64,000 bases of DNA from Campylobacter concisus (GTDB taxonomy: Bacteria > Campylobacterota > Campylobacteria > Campylobacterales > Campylobacteraceae): assembly GCF_015679985.1 (NCBI RefSeq), contig NZ_CP049239.1, positions 1,736,001-1,800,000 of the forward strand. Reading direction: 5' to 3'. A program made the position numbers and the translations under genes. Position 1 is the first letter of the stretch. Each line of letters starts with the position of its first letter. The notes below the pieces were generated by a model, which saw only the letters and a list, made by a program, of their open reading frames with translations, searched no databases and had not been told where the DNA came from. This document shows, piece after piece, positions 1-9,468 of the stretch.

Positions 1-887
1 TCCTCTTTTCTGGAGTTGTTAAATTCAATGATCGTATCAAGGTAGTTGTAAGCCTCTTCTATGCTCTTTGCACGCAAAAAGTTAAATGAATTCATCGCAT
101 CGTCCATACGACCAGCTGAATTTATAAGAGGAGCTATAAGAAAGCTAATATCATCGCACTCAAATTTTTCCTTACCATAAAACTCTTTTATAGCATGAAA
201 TGCGGAACGCTTAGACGCATTTAGCTTACAAATACCAAGGCGAACAAGCATTCTATTCATATCTCTTAGCTCCATCATATCAGCGATTATCGCGATAGCT
301 AAAAGCTCTAAAAACTTGCTCATATCGTAGTTTAGCTTGCAAACATCCTTTAGCGCGCCAACCAAATACCATGCCACTTCAGCACCGCAAATTTCGATAT
401 TTGGAAAGTTGCAGTCTTCTTGTTTTGGATTGATGATCGCATAGGCTTCTGGGAGAACAGCTGGAGGCATGTGATGATCAGTGATGATAAGATCGATGCC
501 TTTTTCTTTACAGATAATGGCTGCATCGTTTGCAGAGATGCCATTATCAACGGTGATAATCAAGCTTACATCAGCTGAGAGTTCGTCTATTATCTCAGGA
601 TTTAGCCCATATCCATCTTTAAATCTATTTGGAATTTTTACTAGGTAGTCTTTCACGCCAAGATCATCAAAAAACTCAGCCAAAATTACGCTCGAAACAA
701 CACCATCAACATCATAATCGCCCACAATGGCTATACGCTCGTTTTTCTCGATCGCTTCTTTTATGCGATTAGCACCCTTGTAAATATCTTTTAAGGCACT
801 TGGTGTTGGAATTTCACTAATTTTTTTATGTATGTCGTTACAAAATCTATGCGCTAGTAAATTCCTTATGTCCTCTTTATTTAGCAT
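1..887 (-). CDS. recJ: Single-stranded-DNA-specific exonuclease RecJ (3' part lost at window edge)
   Basis: The minus-strand frame is open from an ATG at 885-887 to the window edge, so about the first 295 residues are present. They contain the DHH phosphoesterase signatures of RecJ: GDYDVDG followed by VDNGIS and then TDHHMPP. These Asp/His residues bind the metals for 5'-3' single-strand DNA degradation in recombination and mismatch repair. The DHHA1 and OB domains lie outside. The start is assigned to the ATG that overlaps the stop of a 40-codon ORF (877-999), which suggests translational coupling. A TATAAT box lies further upstream at 1032-1037. Identification rests on motif order and is firm. 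Confidence 0.93.
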   Translation of the reverse strand, partial: MLNKEDIRNLLAHRFCNDIHKKISEIPTPSALKDIYKGANRIKEAIEKNERIAIVGDYDVDGVVSSVILAEFFDDLGVKDYLVKIPNRFKDGYGLNPEIIDELSADVSLIITVDNGISANDAAIICKEKGIDLIITDHHMPPAVLPEAYAIINPKQEDCNFPNIEICGAEVAWYLVGALKDVCKLNYDMSKFLELLAIAIIADMMELRDMNRMLVRLGICKLNASKRSAFHAIKEFYGKEKFECDDISFLIAPLINSAGRMDDAMNSFNFLRAKSIEEAYNYLDTIIEFNNSRKE

Positions 888-999
888 GGTTTTGGCAAGA
901 ATTTTTAAAGAACTTACCAACTTTATTTAATGCCACTTGTTCACTTAAATTTACACCCATATTGCCAAAAATTTGGCTATAAAAATACTTCTTTTTCAT
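877..999 (-). CDS. Small basic protein overlapping the recJ start (40 aa)
   Basis: An ATG at 997-999 opens 40 codons, beginning MKKKYFYSQIFGNMGV and ending in a TAA inside the first recJ codons (11-nt overlap including the recJ ATG). The peptide is Lys/Asn-rich with no membrane segment or motif I recognise. It starts about 30 nt after a good -10 box, which makes it the first ORF of the recJ transcript. No strong Shine-Dalgarno is visible (AAAGA lies a few bases upstream). It could be a real small protein, a leader that couples recJ translation, or chance. Confidence 0.4.
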   Translation of the reverse strand: MKKKYFYSQIFGNMGVNLSEQVALNKVGKFFKNSCQNHAK

Positions 1000-1031
1000 C
1001 GCAATCTTTCGTCTTTATTTTGAATGCTTGG

Positions 1032-1037
1032 ATTATA
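1032..1037 (-). promoter_or_regulatory. -10 box for the recJ transcript
   Basis: TATAAT in the context GATATAATCC on the minus strand, 33 nt before the small ORF ahead of recJ. This is the typical extended -10 of Campylobacter housekeeping promoters, with an AT-rich upstream region instead of a -35 box. Confidence 0.55.
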
Positions 1038-1196
1038 TCTTTTTGAAATTTAATTTCTTATAATTTTAAATGAAAGTAAGATTTTAGGGCTCATAGCAAG
1101 CTTAAAAGCTTTGTTAAATTGATAGTCTTTACAAATTTAACCCGCCAAAAATAGTAAGTATTAACAAAATTTATACAATTAAATTTATAAATTTTT

Positions 1197-1228
1197 AAAT
1201 GGTTTATGCCAGAAAATTTAAACCATTT
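1197..1228. repeat. 10-bp inverted repeat, possible terminator
   Basis: AAATGGTTTA (1197-1206) and TAAACCATTT (1219-1228) pair perfectly around a 12-nt loop, just below the stop of the minus-strand oxidoreductase gene. The T run lies on the plus-strand side (1226-1230), so termination of the minus-strand gene is plausible but not textbook. The rest of 1038-1238 shows nothing else I can name. Confidence 0.4.
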
Positions 1229-1238
1229 TTATGAAAAT

Positions 1239-1790
1239 TTATTCTAAATTTCGCAAAAACTCCGCGTATTCTCTAGAGCCTTGCTCTAAATCGTCCTGGC
1301 TCGATACGTAGTCCACACCCGGAGTCTCTTCGGCGCCGTAAAATGCGAAAAAGTCGCGGTAATCGGCGCGAAAATAGTATTTAAATGCAAGCTCAAACGG
1401 CGTAAGAACCTCGCGCAAGCTAAAATGATAGCGTCCTTGCGGGCAGTAATCGCTCTTTTTGATGCCTGCGGTCACGGCTAGAGCTACCTTGCGCCCCGCT
1501 ATGCCGTCCGAACCCCGTCCGTAGGCAAAGCCATGCGTCATCACCGCGTCGATCCACGATTTTAAAATCGGAGGGTAGGAGAAGTTGTGAAGTGGAAACT
1601 GCAAAACGAGGGCATCGTGGGCTCTGATGAGCTCTTGCTCGCACGCAGCGTCGATACTGCCGCCCCCATAAACCTGCGTCAAATCATGAATGCTAAAGTG
1701 CTGCGGCTCTTTGAGAGCCTCTTGTAGCAAGCGTTTGTTTATGACCGAGTTTTGGATATCAGGGTATGCTAAGATGATTAGAGTTTTCAT
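1239..1790 (-). CDS. NAD(P)H-dependent flavodoxin-fold oxidoreductase (KefF/MdaB-like)
   Basis: A 183-residue protein with the NAD(P)H:quinone oxidoreductase fold: a beta-1 start MKTLIILAYPD, then a central segment LVLQFPLHNFSYPPILKSW that resembles the FMN/quinone-site region of the KefF/YwrO family, then FAYGRG. The expected activity is two-electron reduction of quinones or nitro compounds with FMN in the cytosol. The ATG at 1788-1790 is chosen because AAGGAGAA sits directly upstream; a longer frame to 1856 lacks support. Its base composition stands out: two sampled 60-base rows are 50% and 62% G+C in an otherwise roughly 35-40% background, which hints at acquisition from a higher-GC relative. 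A second family member lies at 14181-14741. Confidence 0.82.
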   Translation of the reverse strand: MKTLIILAYPDIQNSVINKRLLQEALKEPQHFSIHDLTQVYGGGSIDAACEQELIRAHDALVLQFPLHNFSYPPILKSWIDAVMTHGFAYGRGSDGIAGRKVALAVTAGIKKSDYCPQGRYHFSLREVLTPFELAFKYYFRADYRDFFAFYGAEETPGVDYVSSQDDLEQGSREYAEFLRNLE

Positions 1791-1895
1791 TTTTCTCCTT
1801 AAAAATTTATAGAAAGAAGTGGGATTTATTTGGCAAATAATTGAATAAAACAGCAAAATTTTTAAAAGAATTTTTAGAGCCAGATGGCTCTAAAT

Positions 1896-3539
<1,644 letters not shown>

Positions 3540-3566
3540 TTAAATTTATTTATTTTTTAATTGCGG

Positions 3567-3572
3567 ATTATA
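3567..3572 (-). promoter_or_regulatory. -10 box of pyrG
   Basis: TATAAT within GGGTATAATCC, 37 nt before the pyrG ATG on the minus strand. Confidence 0.6.
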
Positions 3573-3626
3573 CCCCTTAAATATTTAGTAAGGCATTAAT
3601 CGTATAAATTTTAAAAATTATTCTTT

Positions 3627-3647
3627 AAGTCTTTTTGTTATAGACTT
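3627..3647. promoter_or_regulatory. Inverted repeat in the cytochrome bd promoter region
   Basis: AAGTCT (3627-3632) and AGACTT (3642-3647) form a perfect dyad with a 9-nt spacer that contains part of a possible -10 (TATAGA at 3640-3645). It ends 8 nt before the first ATG of the operon. It could be an operator for a redox regulator or a leader hairpin. The regulator is not identifiable from sequence. Confidence 0.3.
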
Positions 3648-3655
3648 CACAAACT

Positions 3656-3871
3656 ATGATAAAAAACTACCTAAACATCATTGCCTCTTTATATATAGAC
3701 GGCTTTAAAAACATGAAAATAGGCAAAAAATTATGGCTTCTCATAATAATAAAGCTTATCATCATGTTTGGAATTTTAAAAGCCTTCATCTTTAACGAGA
3801 CTCTAAATACCAAATTTCAAACCGACGAAGAAAAAAGCGAATTTGTAATTCGTAATTTAATAAAGGAATAA
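3656..3871 (+). CDS. DUF4492 family protein, cytochrome bd operon leader gene
   Basis: 71 residues with a basic N-terminus, one transmembrane helix (about residues 26-46, KLWLLIIIKLIIMFGILKAF) and a polar tail. I recognise the DUF4492 pattern, a small family found immediately upstream of cydA in Campylobacterota and Bacteroidetes. The stop is 1 nt from the cydA ATG, so the two are almost certainly cotranslated. The function is unknown. A role in assembly or stability of the oxidase is inferred from its position only. Confidence 0.8.
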   Translation: MIKNYLNIIASLYIDGFKNMKIGKKLWLLIIIKLIIMFGILKAFIFNETLNTKFQTDEEKSEFVIRNLIKE

Positions 3872-3872
3872 A

Positions 3873-5408
3873 ATGTCTGAGATGGATTTTGTTGACTGGT
3901 CTAGGGCTCAGTTTGCGCTGACTGCCATTTACCACTTTTTGTTTGTCCCACTTACTTTGGGACTAAGTTTTATCATCGCCATTATGGAGACGATATATGT
4001 CAAAACTGGTGACAAAGCCTGGCTTGAGATAACGAAATTTTGGCTAAAGCTCTTTGGTATAAATTTCGCTATCGGTGTGGCTACTGGCATCATCATGGAG
4101 TTTGAGTTTGGTACAAACTGGGCGAATTACAGCTGGTTTGTCGGCGATATATTTGGCGCTCCTCTTGCGATTGAAGGCTTGCTCGCATTTTTTATGGAGA
4201 GTACATTTTTTGCCATTATGTTTTTTGGCTGGGAAAAGGTTAGTAAGAAATTTCACCTACTTTCAACTTGGCTTGTCGCGATCGGTTCAAATTTAAGTGC
4301 ACTTTGGATCTTGATCGCAAATGGCTGGATGCAGTATCCAATAGGCATGAAATTTAACCCAGATACCGCCAGAATGGAGATGGAGAATTTCTTTGAAGTT
4401 GCGCTAAATCCTCTTGGAATTAGCAAATTTTTACACACAGTAACTAGCGGCTACACCATCTCAGCTATCTTTGTGATAGGAATTTCTGCTTGGTTTTTAA
4501 TCAAAAAACGCCACATCTTGCTAGCTAAAAAAAGTATCGTGGTTGCTAGCGCATTTGGACTTATCACTTCGGCATTTTTACTACTTAGCGGCGATGAGAG
4601 CGCATATTTTGTAGCTCAAAAGCAGCCTATGAAGCTAGCAGCCATGGAGGGACTTTACAAGGGCGAGACTAACGCTGGGCTAGTTGCTGCTGGTATTTTA
4701 AACCTAGCTAAAGAGCTTGGCGACGAGAGCGAGCCATTTTTGCTTGAGATAAAGGTGCCTTACGCACTTGGTATCATGGCAAACAGAGGGCTTGACTCAT
4801 TTACACCAGGTATAAATGACCTACTTTATGGCAATAGCGAGCACAATCTCATGAGCGTTGAGGAGAAGATGGCAAAGGGCAAAGTAGCTATCGAAGCTCT
4901 TAAAAACTACAAAGAGGCTAAAAAAGCAAATGACGAGAGTTTGATGAAAAGCTCGCTTTCAAATTTAGAGAGCAACCTAAATTTCTTAGGATATGGCTAT
5001 CTTAAAGACGCAAAAGAGGCCGTGCCACCAGTTGCACTTACATTTTATAGTTTCCACATTATGGTCGCACTTGGCACTTACTTCATAGCTCTTTTTGCTA
5101 TTACGCTCTATCTAAATCTTTCAAGAAAATATAAATTTGAAAACATAAGAGCGTTTTTGTGGATCTGCCTCTTTACCATACCGCTTGGCTACATCGCAGC
5201 TGAAGCTGGCTGGATAGTAGCAGAGGTCGGTCGTCAGCCTTGGGTGATACAAGATCTCATGACCGTTGGCGTTGGTGCTACGAATTTAGCAGACTCAAAT
5301 ATCAAAATTTCATTTATATTATTTGCTGTTTTATTTACGGTCTTGCTGATTGCTGAGATCAAAATCATGCTTAAGCAAATAAAGATAGGATTTAATGATC
5401 ATGCATAG
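3873..5408 (+). CDS. cydA: Cytochrome bd-type quinol oxidase subunit I
   Basis: 511 residues, multi-pass membrane protein. It opens with WSRAQFALTAIYHFLFVPLTLG, whose His is the expected axial ligand of heme b595, and carries the conserved GRQPW near residue 450. The Glu-rich helix VATGIIMEFEFGTNW is also present. With CydB it oxidises quinol and reduces oxygen to water without proton pumping. Campylobacter versions are often called CioA because cyanide inhibits them poorly; sequence alone does not show that here. The 3' end overlaps cydB by 14 nt. Confidence 0.96.
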   Translation: MSEMDFVDWSRAQFALTAIYHFLFVPLTLGLSFIIAIMETIYVKTGDKAWLEITKFWLKLFGINFAIGVATGIIMEFEFGTNWANYSWFVGDIFGAPLAIEGLLAFFMESTFFAIMFFGWEKVSKKFHLLSTWLVAIGSNLSALWILIANGWMQYPIGMKFNPDTARMEMENFFEVALNPLGISKFLHTVTSGYTISAIFVIGISAWFLIKKRHILLAKKSIVVASAFGLITSAFLLLSGDESAYFVAQKQPMKLAAMEGLYKGETNAGLVAAGILNLAKELGDESEPFLLEIKVPYALGIMANRGLDSFTPGINDLLYGNSEHNLMSVEEKMAKGKVAIEALKNYKEAKKANDESLMKSSLSNLESNLNFLGYGYLKDAKEAVPPVALTFYSFHIMVALGTYFIALFAITLYLNLSRKYKFENIRAFLWICLFTIPLGYIAAEAGWIVAEVGRQPWVIQDLMTVGVGATNLADSNIKISFILFAVLFTVLLIAEIKIMLKQIKIGFNDHA

Positions 5409-6525
5409 TTTAAGCTTAGAAAATTTACAAATTTATTGGTGGTTTATAGTTAGCCTTCTTGGCGGACTTTTGGTCTTTATGATGTTTGTTCAAGGTGGCC
5501 AGTCGCTCATCTTTAGCCTTGGCAAGGACGAGCTTAAAAAAGACATGCTCATAAATTCTATCGGTAGAAAATGGGAGCTTACATTTACGACGCTTGTTAT
5601 GTTTGGAGGCGCGTGCTTTGCGGCGTTCCCGCTATTTTACGCTACTAGCTTTGGTGGCGCTTACTGGGTTTGGCTGGCTATTTTATTTTGCTTTATCATC
5701 CAAGCTGTAAGCTACGAGTACCGCAAAAAGCCTGATAACTTCTTAGGCGCTAGAACTTATGAAATTTTCCTTTTCATAAATGGCTCACTTGGCGTTATCC
5801 TTATTGGCATGGCGGTTAGTACATTTTTTAGCGGCAGTGACTTTGTGCTAAATGAGCATAACTTTGTCGAGTGGAAGACTCCATTTCGCGGCCTTGAAGC
5901 ATTGGCAAATCCTTACTTGTATTTGCTTGGCATAGCGATGTTTTTCCTATCTCGCGTAGGCGGCTGCTTGTATCTTATAAATAACATCGCTGATGGCGAA
6001 TTTATACAAAATGCTAGAAAACAGCTATTTATCAACACCGTGCTATTCTTGCCATTTTTCCTAGGCTTTCTTGCTTGGGTGCTTACAAAAGATGGCTTTG
6101 TATACGACGCAAACGGCGTAGTTAGCCTTATGCCTTACAAATATGCTATAAATTTGATCGAAATGCCTATCGTTGGCATATTGCTTCTTGTTGGCGTTGT
6201 TTTGGTACTTGTTGGAATTTTCCAAGGGGCATTTACAAAAAGTATTCGTGGAATTTTTGCTTACGGCCTTGGTGTAACACTGGCCGTGACTGCACTATTT
6301 TTAATAACTGGCCTAAATGGCACTGCATTTTATCCATCATTTAGCGACCTTGCTAGCTCGCTAACTATCAAAAATGCAAGCTCTAGCCACTACACACTTG
6401 GCGTTATGGCCTATGTTAGCTTACTAGTGCCAGTAGTGCTTGCTTATATCATCGTCGTCTGGAGAGCGATAGATAGCAAGAAGATCACGCAAGACGAGAT
6501 CAAAAACGATCATCACGCATACTAA
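5395..6525 (+). CDS. cydB: Cytochrome bd-type quinol oxidase subunit II
   Basis: 376 residues, hydrophobic throughout, matching CydB with the sequence MMFVQGGQSLIF in helix 1 and RKWELTFTTLVMFGGACFAAFP. It is the partner of CydA in the cytoplasmic membrane. Two starts compete: ATG at 5395, only 4 nt from AGGA (5387-5390), and ATG at 5401, 10 nt from it. Either overlaps the end of cydA, so translation is coupled. Confidence 0.95.
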   Translation: MIMHSLSLENLQIYWWFIVSLLGGLLVFMMFVQGGQSLIFSLGKDELKKDMLINSIGRKWELTFTTLVMFGGACFAAFPLFYATSFGGAYWVWLAILFCFIIQAVSYEYRKKPDNFLGARTYEIFLFINGSLGVILIGMAVSTFFSGSDFVLNEHNFVEWKTPFRGLEALANPYLYLLGIAMFFLSRVGGCLYLINNIADGEFIQNARKQLFINTVLFLPFFLGFLAWVLTKDGFVYDANGVVSLMPYKYAINLIEMPIVGILLLVGVVLVLVGIFQGAFTKSIRGIFAYGLGVTLAVTALFLITGLNGTAFYPSFSDLASSLTIKNASSSHYTLGVMAYVSLLVPVVLAYIIVVWRAIDSKKITQDEIKNDHHAY

Positions 6526-6534
6526 GGATAAAAG

Positions 6535-6636
6535 ATGTTAGAAGCAGGAATTTTTTTGATACTTTGGCCAGTGACACTATTTGCTAGCTACAAATTTGTT
6601 CTTTTTTCTCTTAAGAAATTTGACGCAAATAACTAA
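6535..6636 (+). CDS. CydX-like single-helix subunit of cytochrome bd (33 aa)
   Basis: Nine bases after the cydB stop, an ATG preceded by AAGGATAAAAG opens 33 codons, MLEAGIFLILWPVTLFASYK to FDANN. It is one transmembrane helix with a short basic cytoplasmic tail, the size, position and topology of E. coli CydX (37 aa) and other small bd subunits. No sequence similarity to CydX is claimed. A terminator hairpin follows directly, which marks this as the last gene of the operon. By analogy it would stabilise the heme-containing subunit. Confidence 0.68.
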   Translation: MLEAGIFLILWPVTLFASYKFVLFSLKKFDANN

Positions 6637-6677
6637 AATTTAGGGGCATTTGCTCCTAAATTCTTCTTTTCATTTTT
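6637..6677 (+). terminator. Terminator of the cytochrome bd operon
   Basis: AATTTAGGGGCA and TGCTCCTAAATT pair (one G-T wobble) with a small loop, followed by CTTCTTTTCATTTTT. The left arm begins right after the stop of the 33-codon gene. Confidence 0.7.
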
Positions 6678-6790
6678 ACCCTTTAAAACGACTCTTTTAT
6701 AAATTTACTTAAGCCACTTTTCATATATGCGTTAGTTTTGTGTGAAATTTGGGTAGTAAGATATCATTAAATTTTATTAAAGGAGCAAAA

Positions 6791-8560
6791 ATGAGCAAGA
6801 ATTTCTTAGGTTCTGTTGCCCTTGCGGCTGTTTTGGTTAGTGGTCTTAGTATAGGCATCACGCCACTAGAGGCTGGAGTCCTGGCTCATCACGTAAAGGT
6901 TCAAGGCGAGCTTGGATCAGTCTTTATAAATCCATATGACGTATCGCCTCTAACTGCTATCATTGATAGAGCTGGCAAAGACATCAAAGATATCCACGTC
7001 AAAGTAAAAGGCAAGCCAGATGGAGGCATCGACATCGACTACAACGTCTCAGAGCATGCTTTGCTTACGCATGATGGTGTGCCTATTTGGGGCCTTTATC
7101 CTGACTATCTAAACGAGGTCGTGCTTAGCTACACATTTAATGGAGCTAAAAAGGTAGAAACATATAAAATTTACGCCCAGCCTATCGTCACATATAGCCG
7201 TGATTTTAGATTTTCTCACATGCAAAAGACTCGCGTAAAAAAGGTCGATCCTGCCTTTAAGAACAGGCTCTATCTCATAAATAACACGATCACAAGCGTC
7301 TATAAACCGCTTGATTGGAAAAATGGCGGAGCTGCTAGTTGGAATGACTTTACCGAAAACTACATCGTAGACACCAAAGGTGAGGTTAGATGGTATCTTG
7401 ACTATCAAAAATTTTACGACCGCAGCGAGAGAAGAGTGATGGATGGGGGCATGATGATGGGCTTTCATCAGCTCAAAAATGGCGATATCAGCTTTGGTAT
7501 GGCTCAAAGATATCTAAGATATGACCTTATGGGAAAAGAAATTTATAACCGCCCGCTTCCAAGAGGCTACATCGATCTAAGCCATGAAGTTATGCCATTA
7601 AAGGATGATCACGCACTTCTTAGGGTTGGCAAATACAACTACCACCACAAAGATGGCAAAATTTCTCACACTATAAGAGATCACATCATTGAGGTCGATA
7701 GCACCGGTAAAGTGGTCGAAGAGTGGGATCTAAATGAAATTTTTGGCAACAATGTCTACCGTAGCAACCTCATAAAAGCGCTTGATGCTAGAGCTGTTTG
7801 CCTAAACATCGACATGGACGCAAAGGAGATAAAGATAAGTAATGATCTACCATTTGGCGATATCACCTCTACTGGCACAGGTAGAAACTGGGCTCACGTC
7901 AATTCGATCTCGTATGACGAGAGCGACGATAGCATTATCCTCTCACTTCGCCACCAAGGTATCGTAAAGATAGGACGTGGCAAGAAAGTAAAATGGATAT
8001 TGGCTTCGCCTGAGGGCTGGAGTGAAGAATTTAAAGCCAAAGTGCTAACTCCAGTCGATAGCAAAGGCAATAAGATAAAATGCGAAAACTCAAAATGCGA
8101 GGGCGAATTTGACTGGTCATGGACTCAGCACACCGCATGGCTAACACCAAGATATGACAACAAAGGCAGCATAAAACACCTAAGCGTATTTGACAATGGC
8201 GATGCAAGAGGCATGGAGCAGCCAGCCTTTAAAGAGGATAAATACTCACGTGCAGTTGAATATAAGATAGATGAGAAAAAGGGTACGGTTGAACAAACTT
8301 GGCAGTTTGGTAAGGAGCGTGGCTTTGACTTTTATAGTGCAGTTACTAGCAACGTCGAGTGGCAAAAAGATAAAAATACCTACTTCATCTCAAGCTCAAA
8401 CGTAAATTTGCTTAAGCCAGATAAGACTATCAAAATGGTTTTAGTTGAGATCGATCCAAATACAAATGAGATCAAATTTGAGATGGATGTGGACTCTGCT
8501 TCAAGAGATGATGTTGCTTATAGGGCGATGGTTATTGATCCGGAGGTATTTAGTTATTAG
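6791..8560 (+). CDS. assT: Periplasmic arylsulfate sulfotransferase
   Basis: 589 residues; C. jejuni calls its homologue astA. A Sec signal peptide (about residues 1-28) ends near PLEA. Residues expected from the E. coli enzyme are at matching spacing: H265, H369 (in WAHVN), R387 and H447 (in QHTAW, the histidine sulfated during catalysis). The E. coli gaps are 104, 18 and 62; here they are 104, 18 and 60. A C431-x4-C436 pair probably forms the disulfide required for activity. It moves sulfuryl groups between phenolic compounds without PAPS. The ATG at 6791 has AAAGGAG; an upstream in-frame start at 6749 would disrupt the signal peptide. No dsb gene adjoins it. Confidence 0.92.
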   Translation: MSKNFLGSVALAAVLVSGLSIGITPLEAGVLAHHVKVQGELGSVFINPYDVSPLTAIIDRAGKDIKDIHVKVKGKPDGGIDIDYNVSEHALLTHDGVPIWGLYPDYLNEVVLSYTFNGAKKVETYKIYAQPIVTYSRDFRFSHMQKTRVKKVDPAFKNRLYLINNTITSVYKPLDWKNGGAASWNDFTENYIVDTKGEVRWYLDYQKFYDRSERRVMDGGMMMGFHQLKNGDISFGMAQRYLRYDLMGKEIYNRPLPRGYIDLSHEVMPLKDDHALLRVGKYNYHHKDGKISHTIRDHIIEVDSTGKVVEEWDLNEIFGNNVYRSNLIKALDARAVCLNIDMDAKEIKISNDLPFGDITSTGTGRNWAHVNSISYDESDDSIILSLRHQGIVKIGRGKKVKWILASPEGWSEEFKAKVLTPVDSKGNKIKCENSKCEGEFDWSWTQHTAWLTPRYDNKGSIKHLSVFDNGDARGMEQPAFKEDKYSRAVEYKIDEKKGTVEQTWQFGKERGFDFYSAVTSNVEWQKDKNTYFISSSNVNLLKPDKTIKMVLVEIDPNTNEIKFEMDVDSASRDDVAYRAMVIDPEVFSY

Positions 8561-8566
8561 CAGTAT

Positions 8567-8597
8567 CTGGTGTGAGATTTTTCTCGCACCAGCTTTT
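8567..8597 (+). terminator. Terminator of assT
   Basis: CTGGTGTGAGA (8567-8577) pairs with TCTCGCACCAG (8582-8592), one wobble, followed by CTTTT. It begins 6 nt after the assT stop and also separates it from the convergent gene below. Confidence 0.75.
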
Positions 8598-8946
8598 AGT
8601 TGTTGTTTTGAAATTTATAGATTGCTTCTTTGATTCTAGTAAGGTTAAAATTTATCGCTCGCTCTAGTTCTGGCAAGTCTATATCTTTATCCGCTTCAAA
8701 CACTTTTACCATTTCGCTTAGCTCTTTTGTCTCATCACTTTCAAGAACTGTGCTTTTAAAATTATCATCGTCTATCTGGTCAAATTTTAAAAAGATCGAT
8801 GCAAATTTATCTTTCAAAATTTCTTTATTTAGCTTTCTATTTTCCAAAGCTTTCTTTGTTCCACCATTTTTATTACAGGTTCTAAATATAGAATCTATTG
8901 TTTCATTCACTTCATCAAGTAAAATTTCTGTTTTTTCACTTTGCAT
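8596..8946 (-). CDS. Hypothetical cytosolic protein (116 aa)
   Basis: 116 residues, highly charged, no signal peptide or membrane segment, predicted mostly helical (for example LNKEILKDKFASIFLKFDQIDDD). AAGAGAG lies about 8 nt before the ATG. An overlapping plus-strand frame of similar length is Ser/Phe-rich and looks like its shadow. No family recognised. It stands alone between assT and a gene-poor stretch. Confidence 0.55.
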   Translation of the reverse strand: MQSEKTEILLDEVNETIDSIFRTCNKNGGTKKALENRKLNKEILKDKFASIFLKFDQIDDDNFKSTVLESDETKELSEMVKVFEADKDIDLPELERAINFNLTRIKEAIYKFQNNN

Positions 8947-9021
8947 ATAAAACTCTCTTAACTATAAATTAAATTTAAAATAAAAGCTAAATCGCTCTTG
9001 TTTTGGAGATTAGAAGTTGTT

Positions 9022-9150
9022 TTACTTCTTCGCGTAAAAAGGAAAAATTAAAGTTGTATTTGTGAAGTTATTTTCATAAAAGTTTGCGCCAGAATTTAAA
9101 ATTTTAGTTTGCATTGGCATCACTTTTATGCCCTCTATTTTTACGATCAT
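9022..9150 (-). CDS. Doubtful small ORF or gene remnant (42 aa)
   Basis: MIVKIEGIKVMPMQTKILNS and on to FPFYAKK, with GGATGAG 4 nt before its ATG. The frame stays open upstream to a TTG at 9243 with no ribosome site. The amino acid mix looks protein-like (alternating hydrophobic and charged residues), but no family is recognisable. It could be the 3' fragment of a decayed gene. Confidence 0.25.
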   Translation of the reverse strand: MIVKIEGIKVMPMQTKILNSGANFYENNFTNTTLIFPFYAKK

Positions 9151-9432
9151 TTTCTCATCCTTGTTAAAAAATTTTATCGCATTGTATAAATTTTCATAAG
9201 TCTTGTAAATTGTACCAAGGTACAATAAAGCCCTATAAATCAATATTTATAACACATTGATAATATTTTTACGTTATTATTTTGCATACTGCTTTGATTA
9301 AAATTACCGAAATTTCGTAGCTATTTAGCTCATCCTTTTTGACTAAATTTTAAAAATTTAATGTGTTATTTATGTAATAAAAAAATTTTTAAATTTGCAA
9401 AATTTTTTTAAAATCTTTGATACTTTATATGT

Positions 9433-9440
9433 GATAAAAT
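9433..9440 (+). promoter_or_regulatory. -10 region of ilvD
   Basis: GATAAAAT in GTGATAAAATCC, 28 nt before the TTG start of ilvD, in an A/T-rich upstream context with periodic T runs, as usual for Campylobacter promoters. Confidence 0.45.
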
Positions 9441-9468
9441 CCTCTCAAATTTTAAAAAAGGATCAAAT

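Larger units (their letters stand above)
8947..9468. other. Gene-poor interval upstream of ilvD
   Basis: About 520 bases of very AT-rich sequence. It holds one doubtful minus-strand frame (9022-9150, listed separately), which may be a gene remnant, and the ilvD promoter near 9433-9440. I see no RNA gene, repeat or insertion sequence in it. Confidence 0.5.

Noticed and set aside
8630-8950. 106-codon plus-strand frame opposite the 116-residue hypothetical gene
   Set aside because: Ser/Phe-rich composition, no ribosome site, and fully antisense to a frame with more natural composition and a ribosome site.
9022-9243. 73-codon frame as a full gene
   Set aside because: The upstream TTG has no ribosome site and the extra N-terminal part is low complexity; only the 42-codon portion is kept, at low confidence.
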